Of a DNA stretch of 64,000 nucleotides, positions 33,540 to 43,811 are shown piece by piece (position 1 is the first letter of the stretch; the number at the start of each line of letters is the position of its first letter). Both the position numbers and the translations under genes were made by a program. Source of the stretch: Symsagittifera roscoffensis (taxonomy: Eukaryota; Xenacoelomorpha; Acoela; Convolutidae); contig NC_087071.1 in the NCBI RefSeq assembly GCF_963678635.1, forward strand, positions 6,029,624 to 6,093,623, given 5' to 3'. The notes beneath the pieces are model-generated. The model had not been told where the DNA came from and did no database searches. It saw only the letters and a program-made list of their open reading frames with translations.

Positions 33540-33640
33540 GCCTGCTGACCCCCATGTGTTAAGATAGGGAATAGAGCATCCGGTCAGCAGGCTATGTATT
33601 AAGGTTGGGTATAGAGTCTACAATGTATTAAGATAGGGAG
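33540..33640 (+). repeat. Left subterminal hairpin and three ~20-bp motif copies
   Basis: GCCTGCTGACC (33540-33550) and GGTCAGCAGGC (33582-33592) form an 11-bp perfect stem. Copies of TGTATTAAGATAGGGAATAG follow one another at 33555, 33595 and 33624, the first inside the hairpin loop. Multiple subterminal motifs are typical transposase or replication-protein binding sites; that role is inferred. Confidence 0.75.
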
Positions 33641-34010
33641 TACCGATGGTAAGGTTTTATGGTTTGTGTGATGGTAAGATAAAGAAAAAGGTAATTTTTT
33701 GGTTTTTGTCTAGTTTTTTGGCAAAAATGTTGGCGCGTGTTAACTAATTTGTGAATATCGAAAGTTAATTACGTGTAGGTTGTGTAGTGAAGGACTTTTG
33801 ATTAGTTTTTTGATACATGGTAAGTCAATGGTAAGAGTTTTTGGGTAAAAACTTGGAATTTTTATGAAAAAATTTTCAAAAAAATTTCAAAAAACGATAA
33901 GGTTAGCTATTATTTGACCTAATTTAATAAATAGTCCTACTTTCTATCTAATTGAAACAATGCTGAAACCTACTGAAACTTCCAAAAAATTCAAATTTTT
34001 TGAGAAAAAA

Positions 34011-34137
34011 TTGCAAAAATTTCAAGTATTTGGAAAAAATTGCAAAAATTTCAAGTATTTGGAAAAAATTGCAAAAATTTCAAGTATTTGGAAAAAATTG
34101 CAAAAATTTCAAGTATTTGGAAAAAATTGCAGAAATA
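34011..34137 (+). repeat. 29-bp minisatellite in the left inverted repeat
   Basis: TTGCAAAAATTTCAAGTATT plus TGGAAAAAA repeats exactly every 29 bases from 34011, four full copies and a partial fifth. The right arm carries the same array with about one copy fewer. Confidence 0.9.
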
Positions 34138-36423
34138 TCATAATTTTGGCTGATTTATTGTTGTTTTTGATCTAATTTTAAACATACTTTTACGTATAGA
34201 ATTTAAAAATAAGCTAAGACTGTATGTTAATTGGCATTGTGTTGAGACAATGATACAAAATTTTGAATAAAAAAATGATTTTTTCAACAATTTTTTCTCA
34301 AAACATTGAAATACGATGAAATTTACCTTAATTTGAGCTAAATATTTGGTTATAAAATGCTCTAAACACTGGAAAGAAGGTTCATAGTAGCAGAATCAAT
34401 ATTAAAACTTCCAGAAAATAGTGAAATTAGTCGTAATTTTCGAGAAGGTAAAATAAAAATTAATCAAATTTACATGAAACATTTCGAACCTTTTATTTTG
34501 GTTTTTAACTGTTTTTTTTGTCCAGTTCAGGGATTATTTTTAGTAATCTCAATTCAAATGAATATTAAGGGCAATATCTCATGAAATTTCTAAATCAAAC
34601 TCCATGACTCAACTCTTCCTCATTTTTTTTCTCAAAAAAATTGCAACTTGTGAGAAATTTTTCATGTTAAAAATTAGAAAATTCAGATTATTGATGAAAA
34701 ATGAACAGTTTTTTGCAAAAATTGTTTAAAATGGGATAAATGTTTCTTAAAAATTTATTCGATATTGGCTCAAATTCAACAAAAACTTCTTCATAACTGA
34801 TGATTATCTCTCTGTTGCTTCTGCAACATAACTTTCAAGATTTTCCGTAGAGTTTTCCATGTTTTAAACTTATTTTTGCTTTCTGTTTAAAACATGTTTT
34901 CGCTATTGAACACACTTTACTAGAAAATTTAGTCAAAACTGGAGAATTTAGGAGGAAAATAGTATCAATTGAACGAACAATTTGCTAGCAGAGATGAAAT
35001 TAGAACTGATACCGTATGATTATTGCAATAAAAAATGTTAATATCTTCCGCGAGGTTCCCCTGTTCAGTTGCTATTGTAAACTTTTTAAGTAAAAATACA
35101 CAGTTGGGAATCATTAACTATCACTTTTCTTGCAAAATAGTTATTAACCGCTTTTTTTCTTAATTTTTGACGGAAATTTTCTCAAAAATAGCCAAGTGAG
35201 AAAGAATTGGTGCTAGTTAAAGCCTTCAAAAATATATGTACACAATGAGAATATAAAGGTGTATTTTTACGATCTAAGAACAAATTAGGAGCAGCTCTAT
35301 TAGTTATAATCTGAAAATCTCCGAAAATACGCAAGAAAACCTAGTTCCTAACATCTACAATATAAAAACTTCTGAAAGAGCGAGTCTCAAAAAATTGATT
35401 AAGCAAAGCAAAGCAAGGTGCAAACTGGAACAATTGTGTAATATTCCAATTTTTATTGAGAAAAAAACTCTATGTAGTAAAAATGTAGTAATGTATTGTA
35501 TATAGTGTTGTATATTCTATGTAGTATTGTGTAGCAAGGAAAAGTAGATCTTGAAAGCAAGTTTTCGATTTATGCTTTATGTATCTTCTTCCAAAAGATG
35601 TCGAATTGGGTTTGCTTTTCAAAAATTATCTTCAAAACATTTCATCTTTCATATGAAGTATCAAATATATCAAATGATAACATTTTTTCTAATGAATTAC
35701 GGATAAATATAAGAATTGAGAATTTTTATGTCAGATTGTTTCTCAAGATATACTTTATAAGCTAAATTTTAATAAAAGTATCTCAAATCTCTTAAGGATT
35801 AAATTGAGTTTCTATCTCATTTTAGCATTTTCTCAGTTTCTGCTTCATCTACTACCCAACAAATGAATCCAATTTCAGCAAATTTTTACTTGAAATTTGA
35901 ATTTTAGAGGGAAAAATGTATCGTTTCAACGAACGATCAATAATCCGAAGCTGAATTAATACCATAAATCCTTTACTAAAAAGCTTTAGAGGATTTTCTC
36001 AAGCTCATAACTGTATAATGCTGTTTTAAATCTGAATTTCTATTTTAGACTAAATTTTTAGTTGGAATGATGTATATCATTATATTGAAACTTTCAAATT
36101 TTAGCAAAATATATATTTTTTCCAGGTCATTTATCAATTTCTTTTCTGAAATCATCAAAAAATCAATAGAAAAACATAATTCTTAATAAGTCAAACCACA
36201 TTATCTGCTTAAAAAGCTCTGCTCTATGAACACTTTTACAAGCACTAAACAAGGAAAACTTTAAAATAGCAACTGCAAAAAACCTTTCAATTAGTTGATG
36301 TTTTCCAAATATCCAAGTTTTACAATTTTTAGGCGAATACTTAAATACTCATTAGCAAATGTTATGCACTTTACTACAAATTTATCACAACAAATCTCCG
36401 CAAGCTTGCAACCAAGGGAGTTT

Positions 36424-36909
36424 TTACTGTTGATTAAAAGTTTTCGGATCGAGTTCCATGGAAAGCTTCACGACGATTTGAACTCAATTTTCGCTGTCTT
36501 TAACATCAATCAAAACCTTTGAATAAAAAAATAAATGACAGTTCGGGTAATGTAATGAAAATACTGTATAATTACTGACTAGATTTGTTACAATTACTGA
36601 GACTTTTCAGATTCAGTAAAAACTAATAATCATAGTAATTTCTAAGTTTTTCAAAAAAAACTTACAAATTTTACCTTTTCCTGATTCCTGAAGTGTGTTT
36701 GGAGTCTGCTGAGCACATAATTTAATATTATGCTGAGAACGCTTCTTCTTGAAATAATTAGCGAGTTCCTCGCTGCTATAAGTATAAACATTACAGTTAG
36801 AACACTTCAAAACACCACATGTTCTACGATGTCTTGATGCATCTTTGTGAGTGTAATCCCTACCACATTCAAGACATGCAACTCTTTCGTTTCTATTGAG
36901 TGAAGGCAT
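36424..36909 (-). pseudogene. Left copy of the double zinc-finger gene, degenerate
   Basis: Exon 1 runs 36909-36675, exon 2 would be 36516-36424. The first finger is intact (CLECGRDYTHKDASRHRRTC, pattern C-x2-C-x11-H-x3-C). The second keeps its cysteines (CSNC) but both histidine positions are lost: Tyr replaces the first (LANYF) and Arg the second (KKRSQ). Four extra bases near the donor change its phase relative to the right copy, and exon 2 has a TGA where the right copy has CGA. It is therefore the dead twin of 46848-47323. It is read towards the left tip, and the CCAAT array lies at its upstream side. Confidence 0.65.
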
Positions 36910-37089
36910 CTCAATAGTAACAAAAAATTAAATGGGAGATTTAAATCGTACCAAATTTTTAGATAAGGTGAGTTGAATAGCCTCAAAAAATGAATAAAAG
37001 TAAATAAAAACAGCAAACTTATTAACCAATTGTTTTTAACGAGAAAGAAAATCAGAATGGATATGCTATTTAACTTAGCTGAAATAAAA

Positions 37090-37455
37090 ATCATCCAATC
37101 TAACCATGGAATTTTTAAAAGTATCAACCAATCAGAATCGAGCATTTATTACAAGGAAAAGTTTATCTTTTCTGATTTCAATCAATCAGAATTGAGCTTC
37201 AATAGTCATGTGATTTTCGACAAATTCAATGTCCACCAATCAGAATTGAGCTTCAAAAGTCATGTAATTTTCAACAATTCAATGCCAACCTATCAGAATT
37301 GAGCTTCAAAAGTCATGAAATTTTCAAGAAGTTTAAAGTCAACCAATCAGAGTTGAGCTCTTCTTCTCATGAATTTTTCAACAATTTCTTTCACTTTTGT
37401 TGATTTTGAGGATACTTTCACAGACATTATTTGTGTTAGTAACCAATCAGAATGA
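37090..37455 (-). promoter_or_regulatory. CCAATCAGA array upstream of the left zinc-finger gene, ~53-bp period
   Basis: CCAATCAGAA or a one-base variant occurs at 37128, 37183, 37236, 37289 and 37343, spacing 53-55 bp, within a tandem unit ending ATTGAGCTTCAAAAG; another box lies at 37443. The period is close to five helical turns, which would put the boxes on one DNA face. CCAATCA is the NF-Y consensus. Confidence 0.6.
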
Positions 37456-37665
37456 AGTAATCACAGATTTTAAAAACTTTGTAGATCAGAACCAGACTAT
37501 GTTTATGAAACTTCTCAATCAATAAATTTCATTGAATTTTTCCAACATAACTAAGATTTGAAGTTTGATACCCTAGTGGGATAAATGAGATTTATTGTCG
37601 AGTTTATATTGTTTTTTCGATATTCAATTCAAATTTTGAAATTTCGAACAAAATTTTTCCGATTT

Positions 37666-38660
37666 GTTCTATTTCTAACCAGTGAAAAAAGAAATTACCA
37701 AAATATACGTTCTTATCCTTTTCTTTTTGGTATATTGTAGTATAAACAACCGGAAGTCTATTAAATTTGGATAAACGATCAAAAGATATTCTGACAAATC
37801 TGGATTTTATATTTGTATCAAATTCAAAACAGTAGTCGATTTGATGTTCCTTATCTCCAATTTTTGTTTCATAGGCTCTTCCATTGGTTCGTTTTTTACT
37901 GATCGACCACCCAATCTGAGTTAACTCTACTAAATAAATTTATTGTTGATAAATCTGACAGTACTCTTCTTTTTTGTAATCTCCTCTCCATATTTTTAAC
38001 AAAACTATTGAACTTTCTGTGTTTCTATACAAATTAAAACTAATACAATCTCCATCAACTTCATCTGTCCACCACTCTCGTAGTTTTTTTGTAGTAGTTC
38101 AATTTTAAAATCTGATCAATGTTCGATTCAGACATTCAAAACGCTTTTGATGGAAACATTTTTCTTTCTGAAATATATGAAGAAACTTAAAAACTCGATT
38201 TGTTTTATCATTTTTAAAGTATTTTGTAGTAACAGTCACCGTAAATTTTTTTTAATTATTTAGAGTCTAATTAGTTTCAAGAAAATTCATGTAGCCAATA
38301 AAAACTTCAAATTAAGGCAAAAAAAAATTGAAAACAAACCAATGAAATTCAAAAAATCTAGAAAAAATAATGATAATACTTTCAATTAAATATACATTCT
38401 TGTTTGTAATTTTCTTAAATTGAGGTGAAATTTAGCTAAATTTTGATGTAAACAGTTATTAAATAAGTTTATCTGTAATTTCATAAACAAATACTGGAAA
38501 ATCATTTTATAATTGGTTAGTGTTTTATGTCAATTTCGATTAAATTGAATGTTTTGTTTGAATTTTCCTCAGATATTATAGCTCTAAATATACACTTTGG
38601 TGAGAAAAAATAGTTTTGAACCAATAATATCTCAATTACCAAACATGAAAAACATCACAA
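37666..38660. other. Unique interior of the element, no gene seen
   Basis: Very AT-rich sequence between the left inverted repeat and the PC4-like gene. No reading frame with recognisable content. Confidence 0.4.
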
Positions 38661-38664
38661 AGCT

Positions 38665-39096
38665 TTACTGAGATTTACAATTATCAATAAACATAAAGTC
38701 TCCCAATATTTGGGACAGTTCTTTGAATTCATTCAAAGTATAGTTGACATATGCAACTTGCTTCAAGTCTTCATTTTCCTTTGCAGTGAAGAGTCGAATC
38801 TGAATGTAGGGTGGCTTGCTCACGTTGTACTTCTTGATTGTGACACACACCCTCCTCATGTTGTACGTTGCTGTTTCATATAATCTATTACATATGTCGA
38901 GCTCCTGATTCATAGTTGATTCTCTGCCAGATTTGGCTTCATATATAGGTACGAGTCCAAGATTTTCAGCATCGTGAATAATAGTGTTCCGTATTGCGGA
39001 TATTGCTTCGCCTTCTTTTTCACTAAGATAGACTTGTTGAGACTTTTCAAATTGTCCCAAATCATTTATTTTTAATAGTTGAATGCACGGTTCCAA
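38665..39096 (-). CDS. PC4-like ssDNA-binding protein (partial or missing its first exon)
   Basis: An open frame of 143 codons. The C-terminal half fits the PC4/Sub1 ssDNA-binding fold: a first strand with basic residues (MRRVCVTIKKYN), a second (PPYIQIRLFTA), a connecting acidic turn (KENEDLKQ), a strand (VAYVNYTL) and the closing helix (NEFKELSQIL). In PC4 family proteins this domain binds melted or single-stranded DNA in transcription or replication. The N-terminal half (VYLSEKEGEAISAIR) is charged and helical. There is no ATG at the 5' end of the frame (it opens with TTG at 39096, after a stop), so an upstream exon or a lost start is likely. The match is by pattern only. Confidence 0.45.
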   Translation of the reverse strand: MEPCIQLLKINDLGQFEKSQQVYLSEKEGEAISAIRNTIIHDAENLGLVPIYEAKSGRESTMNQELDICNRLYETATYNMRRVCVTIKKYNVSKPPYIQIRLFTAKENEDLKQVAYVNYTLNEFKELSQILGDFMFIDNCKSQ

Positions 39097-39600
39097 GCAT
39101 ATTTTTCACTTGTAGGATTTTTGGAACCAAACAAATCTCCCAATTCTTTTTTGATTTTTTGAAAATTCAATATAGTTGGAACTATCAATTTTTCTCGAGT
39201 ACATTTTGAAGATCAAACTGATCAGATGAGGAGAAATGAGAGAAATGACTTTGAGATTAAATGAAAATGGAAATAAGCAGTATGAGTCATCGCCATTTCC
39301 ATATATGGAAGTAGTACCAAATATGGAAGGGTTTTCCTATATAGAAGCTGCGTAGGCGTTACTACTACAATATAACTCCACCATTTTCTGCAAAAATCAT
39401 TTTTCCCAATGGCAGCTGCTATGTGTCAAGCTCTTTTCAGCTTTTATTCAGATTATAATAGTAAATCATTGTTTATTTCTGTTTCCAACGGTTTTTACGA
39501 AAAATACATAGTAACCCAAGATTATTGCGTCTCTACTCACGATTTTTTCTGTTCCTTGGGAAATTGAAAATTTCATATAATTTTAATTGGAACTTCCTTT
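39097..39600. other. Interior spacer of the element
   Basis: No gene. Near 39295-39350 there are two short TTTCCATATATGGAAG-like palindromes resembling those that flank the element. Confidence 0.4.
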
Positions 39601-39617
39601 AGCCAAATTCTTCAGAG

Positions 39618-39970
39618 ATTAGACAAATATCAAAACATATATCAAGAAATTGATTGTCTTTACACTTTGTACAAGCACAGATTCTTTTCGAGTATTGTCA
39701 CATCAAGTGGGGAAGTCTTCAATCAGCTTAGTTGTAGAGTGCAGCATAATTTACGATGGAAAGGAGCAGAAAAAACACCAAGCGTATCAAGGAAACGACT
39801 TGTTTCTCAAAAAGTTCAAAAAACATTATCTAAGTTCTAATCAAAAACTTGCATCTACGCAAACTCTTGGCTCAGCATTTTTAGACAGAATTCGTAAAGT
39901 ACAAAACTCAAAATATGAACATGATTTGTTAAAAATATTTGACTGTTTTATTGATGGTTTGGATTTGTAA
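39618..39970 (+). CDS. Unidentified gene using two frames, with a C-terminal helix shared by the tandem units
   Basis: After an acceptor-like TTCTTCAG (about 39616) one frame is open to about 39840 and looks coding (LDKYQNIYQEIDCLYTLYK, then NQLSCRVQHNLRWKGAEKT). In the next frame, 39780-39970, the end reads ASTQTLGSAFLDRIRKVQ and KYEHDLLKIFDCFIDG. That ending is repeated almost unchanged in both tandem units (41696-41830 and 43677-43811), so it is the true C-terminus. Either a frameshift or a small intron near 39800 joins the two. The last ~30 residues have the spacing of a short BESS-like helical motif, a weak suggestion only. Function unknown. Confidence 0.45.
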
Positions 39971-40129
39971 ATAGTGATCACGTCAATTTTTTAATAAAAA
40001 ACTTCTGATATTTCATCCATTTTCTCTCATATGTTTAAAAAGTTACCATTAATTACCGAAAAAAATCACCGTTGTCATAAACATTTGCAAAAAAATTTTC
40101 AAACATGTAAGAAAGATGTAATTTTTTTT

Positions 40130-40415
40130 TTGATTTTCAAAAAGTTGCAAGAAACATTTCATTTTTTTTAACAAGTTGTAAAAAGTGTTTCAATTTTTTT
40201 GACATAATGCAAAAAGTGTTTCAACTTTTTTGAGAAGATGCGAAAAGTGTTTTACATTTCTTAACAAGATGCGAAAAGTGTTTCACTTATTCACTCAAAT
40301 GCGAAAAATGTTTCAAATTTTTTCGACAAAATGCGAAAAGTGTTTTACTTTTCTTTTTTCGACAAAATGCGAAAAGTGTTTCAATTTTTTCTACAAAAGG
40401 CTAAAAGTGTGTACA
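40130..40415 (+). repeat. Degenerate tandem repeat with the core ATGCGAAAAGTGTTT
   Basis: About seven units of 35-45 bases, each with (A)ATGCGAAAAGTGTTTCA followed by a T-rich stretch and AACAAG or GACAAA. The 67-codon open frame over it (40230-40433) is just the translation of the repeat. Looser relatives (ATGTGTGCAAAAATT) occur in the tandem units at 41940-42480. Confidence 0.75.
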
Positions 40416-40661
40416 AGATGCAATATCGATTAGGTAACTTTTTACTTGCATACAGTTTTTCCAGTGTTTTTCCGAATTTTTGTGCAAAACTTAATCAAAC
40501 TTTTTAACATGTGTGCGAGTTCGGAGCACTTAACTAAGTTCTAATTGTTTTTCAATGCTTTACCTTGAACCTCTCATCTATTCTCATAATTAAAAGGAAA
40601 TTGAGGAAATTAATTACAGAAAACGAAGTCAAAACCAAACAACCTTTATTTACAAAAACAT

Positions 40662-41150
40662 TTAATCAAAGAGCTGTCGAGCAGCAGAAGAGTTCTGGAG
40701 CTTCTCTATAGAACGCACAGCTGGACGAGGTTCCATTGCTGGTGGTTGTTGTGGAACTGGAGGTGTCATTGTTTCTGAGAAACCCTCATCTTCATCTTTG
40801 TGATGGGGTTTTCGGCTGATCCTGCCTCCTCCCAAGGAAAAAGGAAGTCGTCGACTGGTTGAGCTACAAATCTTGAGTCCAGAATCTCGGGGTAGTTCAT
40901 TCCCACATGCTCAGACACTTCCGCCATCATTTGCATGGTTCCAAGTTGGTTTTCTGTGATGGGAACTTGCATCATATGACGCTCGCTGAAATCCCTTCGC
41001 TATCACTTTCACCATGTGCCAGACTTGGATTGGGATGTCCATTCGAGCCAGAAAAACTCAAGAGACTGTTTCTCGCACTTGAACTTTTACTAGATCAGGT
41101 GAAAATTCTACAGAGTACATAAGGTTGCTGTTTTGCACTGAGAAGATCAT
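40662..41150 (-). pseudogene. Acidic-protein gene, tandem copy 1, with frame breaks
   Basis: Starts ATGATCTTCTC at 41150 (MIFSVQNSNLMYSVEFS) and reads into KVQVRETVS then TGA. The conserved middle is in another frame: TENQLGTMQMMAEVSEHVGM, YPEILDSRFVAQP, DDFLFPWEE (40975-40780). A last frame gives the tail DEGFSETMTPPVPQQPPAM to the stop at 40662. Copy 3 has the same blocks, with the middle and tail joined in one frame, so copies 1 and 2 carry at least one indel. It is acidic, Met- and Pro-rich, without cysteines or membrane segment. I do not recognise the family. Confidence 0.45.
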
Positions 41151-41340
41151 TTTGAGCAATAAGATGACTAAAAGAGCAAAAACAAAAAAGAAATGAGAGG
41201 AGGGGGAACCTTACAAAAAATAAGTTGAAATTAGGATGTTTAGAGCTGAGAGAGGAGTTAGTTGACGGTAGTTAAGTTGAAAATAAAATGATTTTTAGCA
41301 AAGAGAGAGGGTTACCTTCAACTGGATTTTGTGGGTTTAA

Positions 41341-41520
41341 CCAATCAGAATGGATTTTCCTTATTTAGATTGTAGTCGTGTCCAATCAGATTTTAGTTTC
41401 ATTTTATGGAATTCTTATAGAAAACTCGTGTCCAATTGAAAACAAAGCTCTATTTTACACAATGTGGTTTCCAATCACAAAAATGTTCATTTTTGTTCAA
41501 GTTAATGTATCCAATCAGAG
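41341..41520 (-). promoter_or_regulatory. CCAAT-box array upstream of acidic gene copy 1
   Basis: CCAATCAGA or variants at 41341, 41382, 41432 (CCAATTG), 41471 and 41511, spaced 39-50 bp, about 190-360 bases upstream of the start codon. Same box as in the zinc-finger promoters. Confidence 0.6.
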
Positions 41521-41695
41521 GAACCTTTCAAGGACTTAAGTCTTCCAAATAAGTAAAATTATACACAAAAGCAATCGCAAAAATAAATGACCAAAAGGTG
41601 TTTGCTGTAAAAATAAGAAATATTGCCGATACAAGTAACAAAAGAAGGAAAATTAATAAAAGTAGCATCTCTGCAATTTTTTCGTTTCTGATCAG

Positions 41696-41830
41696 GAACT
41701 TGCGTCCACTCAGACTCTTGAATCAGCTTTTTTGGAAAGGATTCGAAAAGTTCAAAACTCAAAGTATGAGACTGATTTGTTGAAAATTGTTGATTCTTTC
41801 ATTGATGGTTATGGTACTATGGTACTGTAA
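41696..41830 (+). CDS. Terminal exon homologous to the end of the 39.6-kb gene, tandem copy 1
   Basis: After TTTCTGATCAG (acceptor-like) the frame GAACTTGCGTCC reads ELASTQTLESAFLERIRKV and on through DLLKIVDSFIDG to TAA at 41828-41830, 45 codons including the stop. The match to 39838-39970 is at the protein level with several silent and conservative changes. No upstream exon was found in the unit, so it may be a captured gene end. Confidence 0.5.
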   Translation, partial: ELASTQTLESAFLERIRKVQNSKYETDLLKIVDSFIDGYGTMVL

Positions 41831-42170
41831 ATAGTAGCGTATCAATTTTCTATAAATAGTTGAATATTTGTTTATAAAAATCTTGTCAAAATTGTTTTTA
41901 TTTAAATCAAAAAATTTTTCACCGAAAAAAATTTGCAATTTTCAACATGTGTGCAAAAATTAACCTAGAGTTTTTTCGCAAGATGCGAATTTTGGCCTGA
42001 TTTTTTCAACACGTTTGCAAATTTAATTAAACTTTTGTACAAGATGCAAAAACTGTATTGGTTTTTTCAACAAGTGCAAGAAATTTTTGTGTTAGAGGCA
42101 AGTTTTTTCGTTTTGTAAAAAACTTGTTAAATTAATGCTAAAATTTTTTTATAATTGCTGACTTTGAGTA

Positions 42171-42190
42171 CTATTCCCTATCTTAATACA
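42171..42190 (-). repeat. Internal copy of the terminal motif (also at 44152-44171)
   Basis: CTATTCCCTATCTTAATACA is identical to the subterminal motif of the element's right end, but lies in its interior, once per tandem unit. Confidence 0.8.
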
Positions 42191-42642
42191 TTGTTTTTGA
42201 TTAATATACATGCAAAGAGGAGATTTTTTAAATGATCAAAATTAAAACAAAGATTTTCATTTTATCTAATTATTAATAGTGCAAGAAAATCCTCTGTCTG
42301 TTTTCTTTAAAATGCGAAAAAATTTAATAAAATCTTTCTTAATTTGCGAGATTTTCTTTAATTTTTTTAACAAGTGTGCAAAAAAAAATATGAAAAGTTT
42401 TGCATGGTGCAAAAATTAATGTAAAGTTTTTAACATGCTTGCAAAAATTCGTTTAGTTTTTTTGCCATCTTTCTAACAAAATTCTATAAAAGTATTTACC
42501 AGATGCATAATTAGTTTCATTTTTAACGAATTTTTACCATTGAAATTTCCCAATAAACTTTTCTATGATCTCTTTGTTCCTATCTTTTGAAAATCAAAAC
42601 CAAACGAAGTCAAAACCAAACAACCTTTATTTACAAAAACAT

Positions 42643-43131
42643 TTAATCAAAGAGCTGTCGAGCAGCAGAAGAGTTCTGGAGCTTCTCTATAGAACGCACA
42701 GCTGGACGAGGTTCCATTGCTGGTGGTTGTTGTGGAACTGGAGGTGTCATTGTTTCTGAGAAACCCTCATCTTCATCTTTGTGATGGGGTTTTCGGCTGA
42801 TCCTGCCTCCTCCCAAGGAAAAAGGAAGTCGTCGACTGGTTGAGCTACAAATCTTGAGTCCAGAATCTCGGGGTAGTTCATTCCCACATGCTCAGACACT
42901 TCCGCCATCATTTGCATGGTTCCAAGTTGGTTTTCTGTGATGGGAACTTGCATCATATGACGCTCGCTGAAATCCCTTCGCTATCACTTTCACCATGTGC
43001 CAGACTTGGATTGGGATGTCCATTCGAGCCAGAAAAACTCAAGAGACTGTTTCTCGCACTTGAACTTTTACTAGATCAGGTGAAAATTCTACAGAGTACA
43101 TAAGGTTGCTGTTTTGCACTGAGAAGATCAT
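42643..43131 (-). pseudogene. Acidic-protein gene, tandem copy 2, identical to copy 1
   Basis: The same gene 1981 bases further on, with the same breaks and an identical CCAAT array upstream. Identical lesions show that the damage predates the duplication, unless the second copy is an assembly duplicate. Confidence 0.45.
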
Positions 43132-43321
43132 TTTGAGCAATAAGATGACTAAAAGAGCAAAAACAAAAAAGAAATGAGAGGAGGGGGAACCTTACAAAAA
43201 ATAAGTTGAAATTAGGATGTTTAGAGCTGAGAGAGGAGTTAGTTGACGGTAGTTAAGTTGAAAATAAAATGATTTTTAGCAAAGAGAGAGGGTTACCTTC
43301 AACTGGATTTTGTGGGTTTAA

Positions 43322-43501
43322 CCAATCAGAATGGATTTTCCTTATTTAGATTGTAGTCGTGTCCAATCAGATTTTAGTTTCATTTTATGGAATTCTTATA
43401 GAAAACTCGTGTCCAATTGAAAACAAAGCTCTATTTTACACAATGTGGTTTCCAATCACAAAAATGTTCATTTTTGTTCAAGTTAATGTATCCAATCAGA
43501 G
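43322..43501 (-). promoter_or_regulatory. CCAAT-box array upstream of acidic gene copy 2
   Basis: Identical to the array of copy 1, displaced by 1981 bases. Confidence 0.6.
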
Positions 43502-43676
43502 GAACCTTTCAAGGACTTAAGTCTTCCAAATAAGTAAAATTATACACAAAAGCAATCGCAAAAATAAATGACCAAAAGGTGTTTGCTGTAAAAATAAGAA
43601 ATATTGCCGATACAAGTAACAAAAGAAGGAAAATTAATAAAAGTAGCATCTCTGCAATTTTTTCGTTTCTGATCAG

Positions 43677-43811
43677 GAACTTGCGTCCACTCAGACTCTT
43701 GAATCAGCTTTTTTGGAAAGGATTCGAAAAGTTCAAAACTCAAAGTATGAGACTGATTTGTTGAAAATTGTTGATTCTTTCATTGATGGTTATGGTACTA
43801 TGGTACTGTAA
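43677..43811 (+). CDS. Terminal exon homologous to the end of the 39.6-kb gene, tandem copy 2
   Basis: Identical to 41696-41830, in the second 1981-bp unit. Confidence 0.5.
   Translation, partial: ELASTQTLESAFLERIRKVQNSKYETDLLKIVDSFIDGYGTMVL

Larger units (their letters stand above)
33495..37665 (+). repeat. Left terminal inverted repeat
   Basis: Matches the reverse complement of about 46335-50241, ending where TTTGAAATTTCGAACAAAATTTTTC gives way to unrelated sequence. It is longer than the right arm, mainly through a ~160-bp segment near 37380-37540 that the right arm lacks. Identity is high but not perfect, with scattered substitutions and small indels, so the arms have diverged since they were made or were not recently homogenised. 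Confidence 0.85.

Noticed and set aside
34011-34137. Possible CRISPR-like array
   Set aside because: The 29-bp units are directly adjacent with no spacers, and the genome is eukaryotic; it is a minisatellite.
33960-34175. 71-codon repetitive protein (KNCKNFKYLEKIAK)
   Set aside because: It is the translation of the 29-bp minisatellite. The period is not a multiple of three, so the apparent protein repeat is incidental.
36295-36522. 75-codon frame (plus) repeated on the minus strand at 47455-47228
   Set aside because: It is conserved only because it lies in the inverted repeats; it is antisense to exon 2 of the zinc-finger gene, which has the better splice context.
40230-40433. Cys- and Phe-rich 67-codon frame (MRRCEKCFTF)
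   Set aside because: Translation of the ATGCGAAAAGTG tandem repeat; neighbouring units shift frame.
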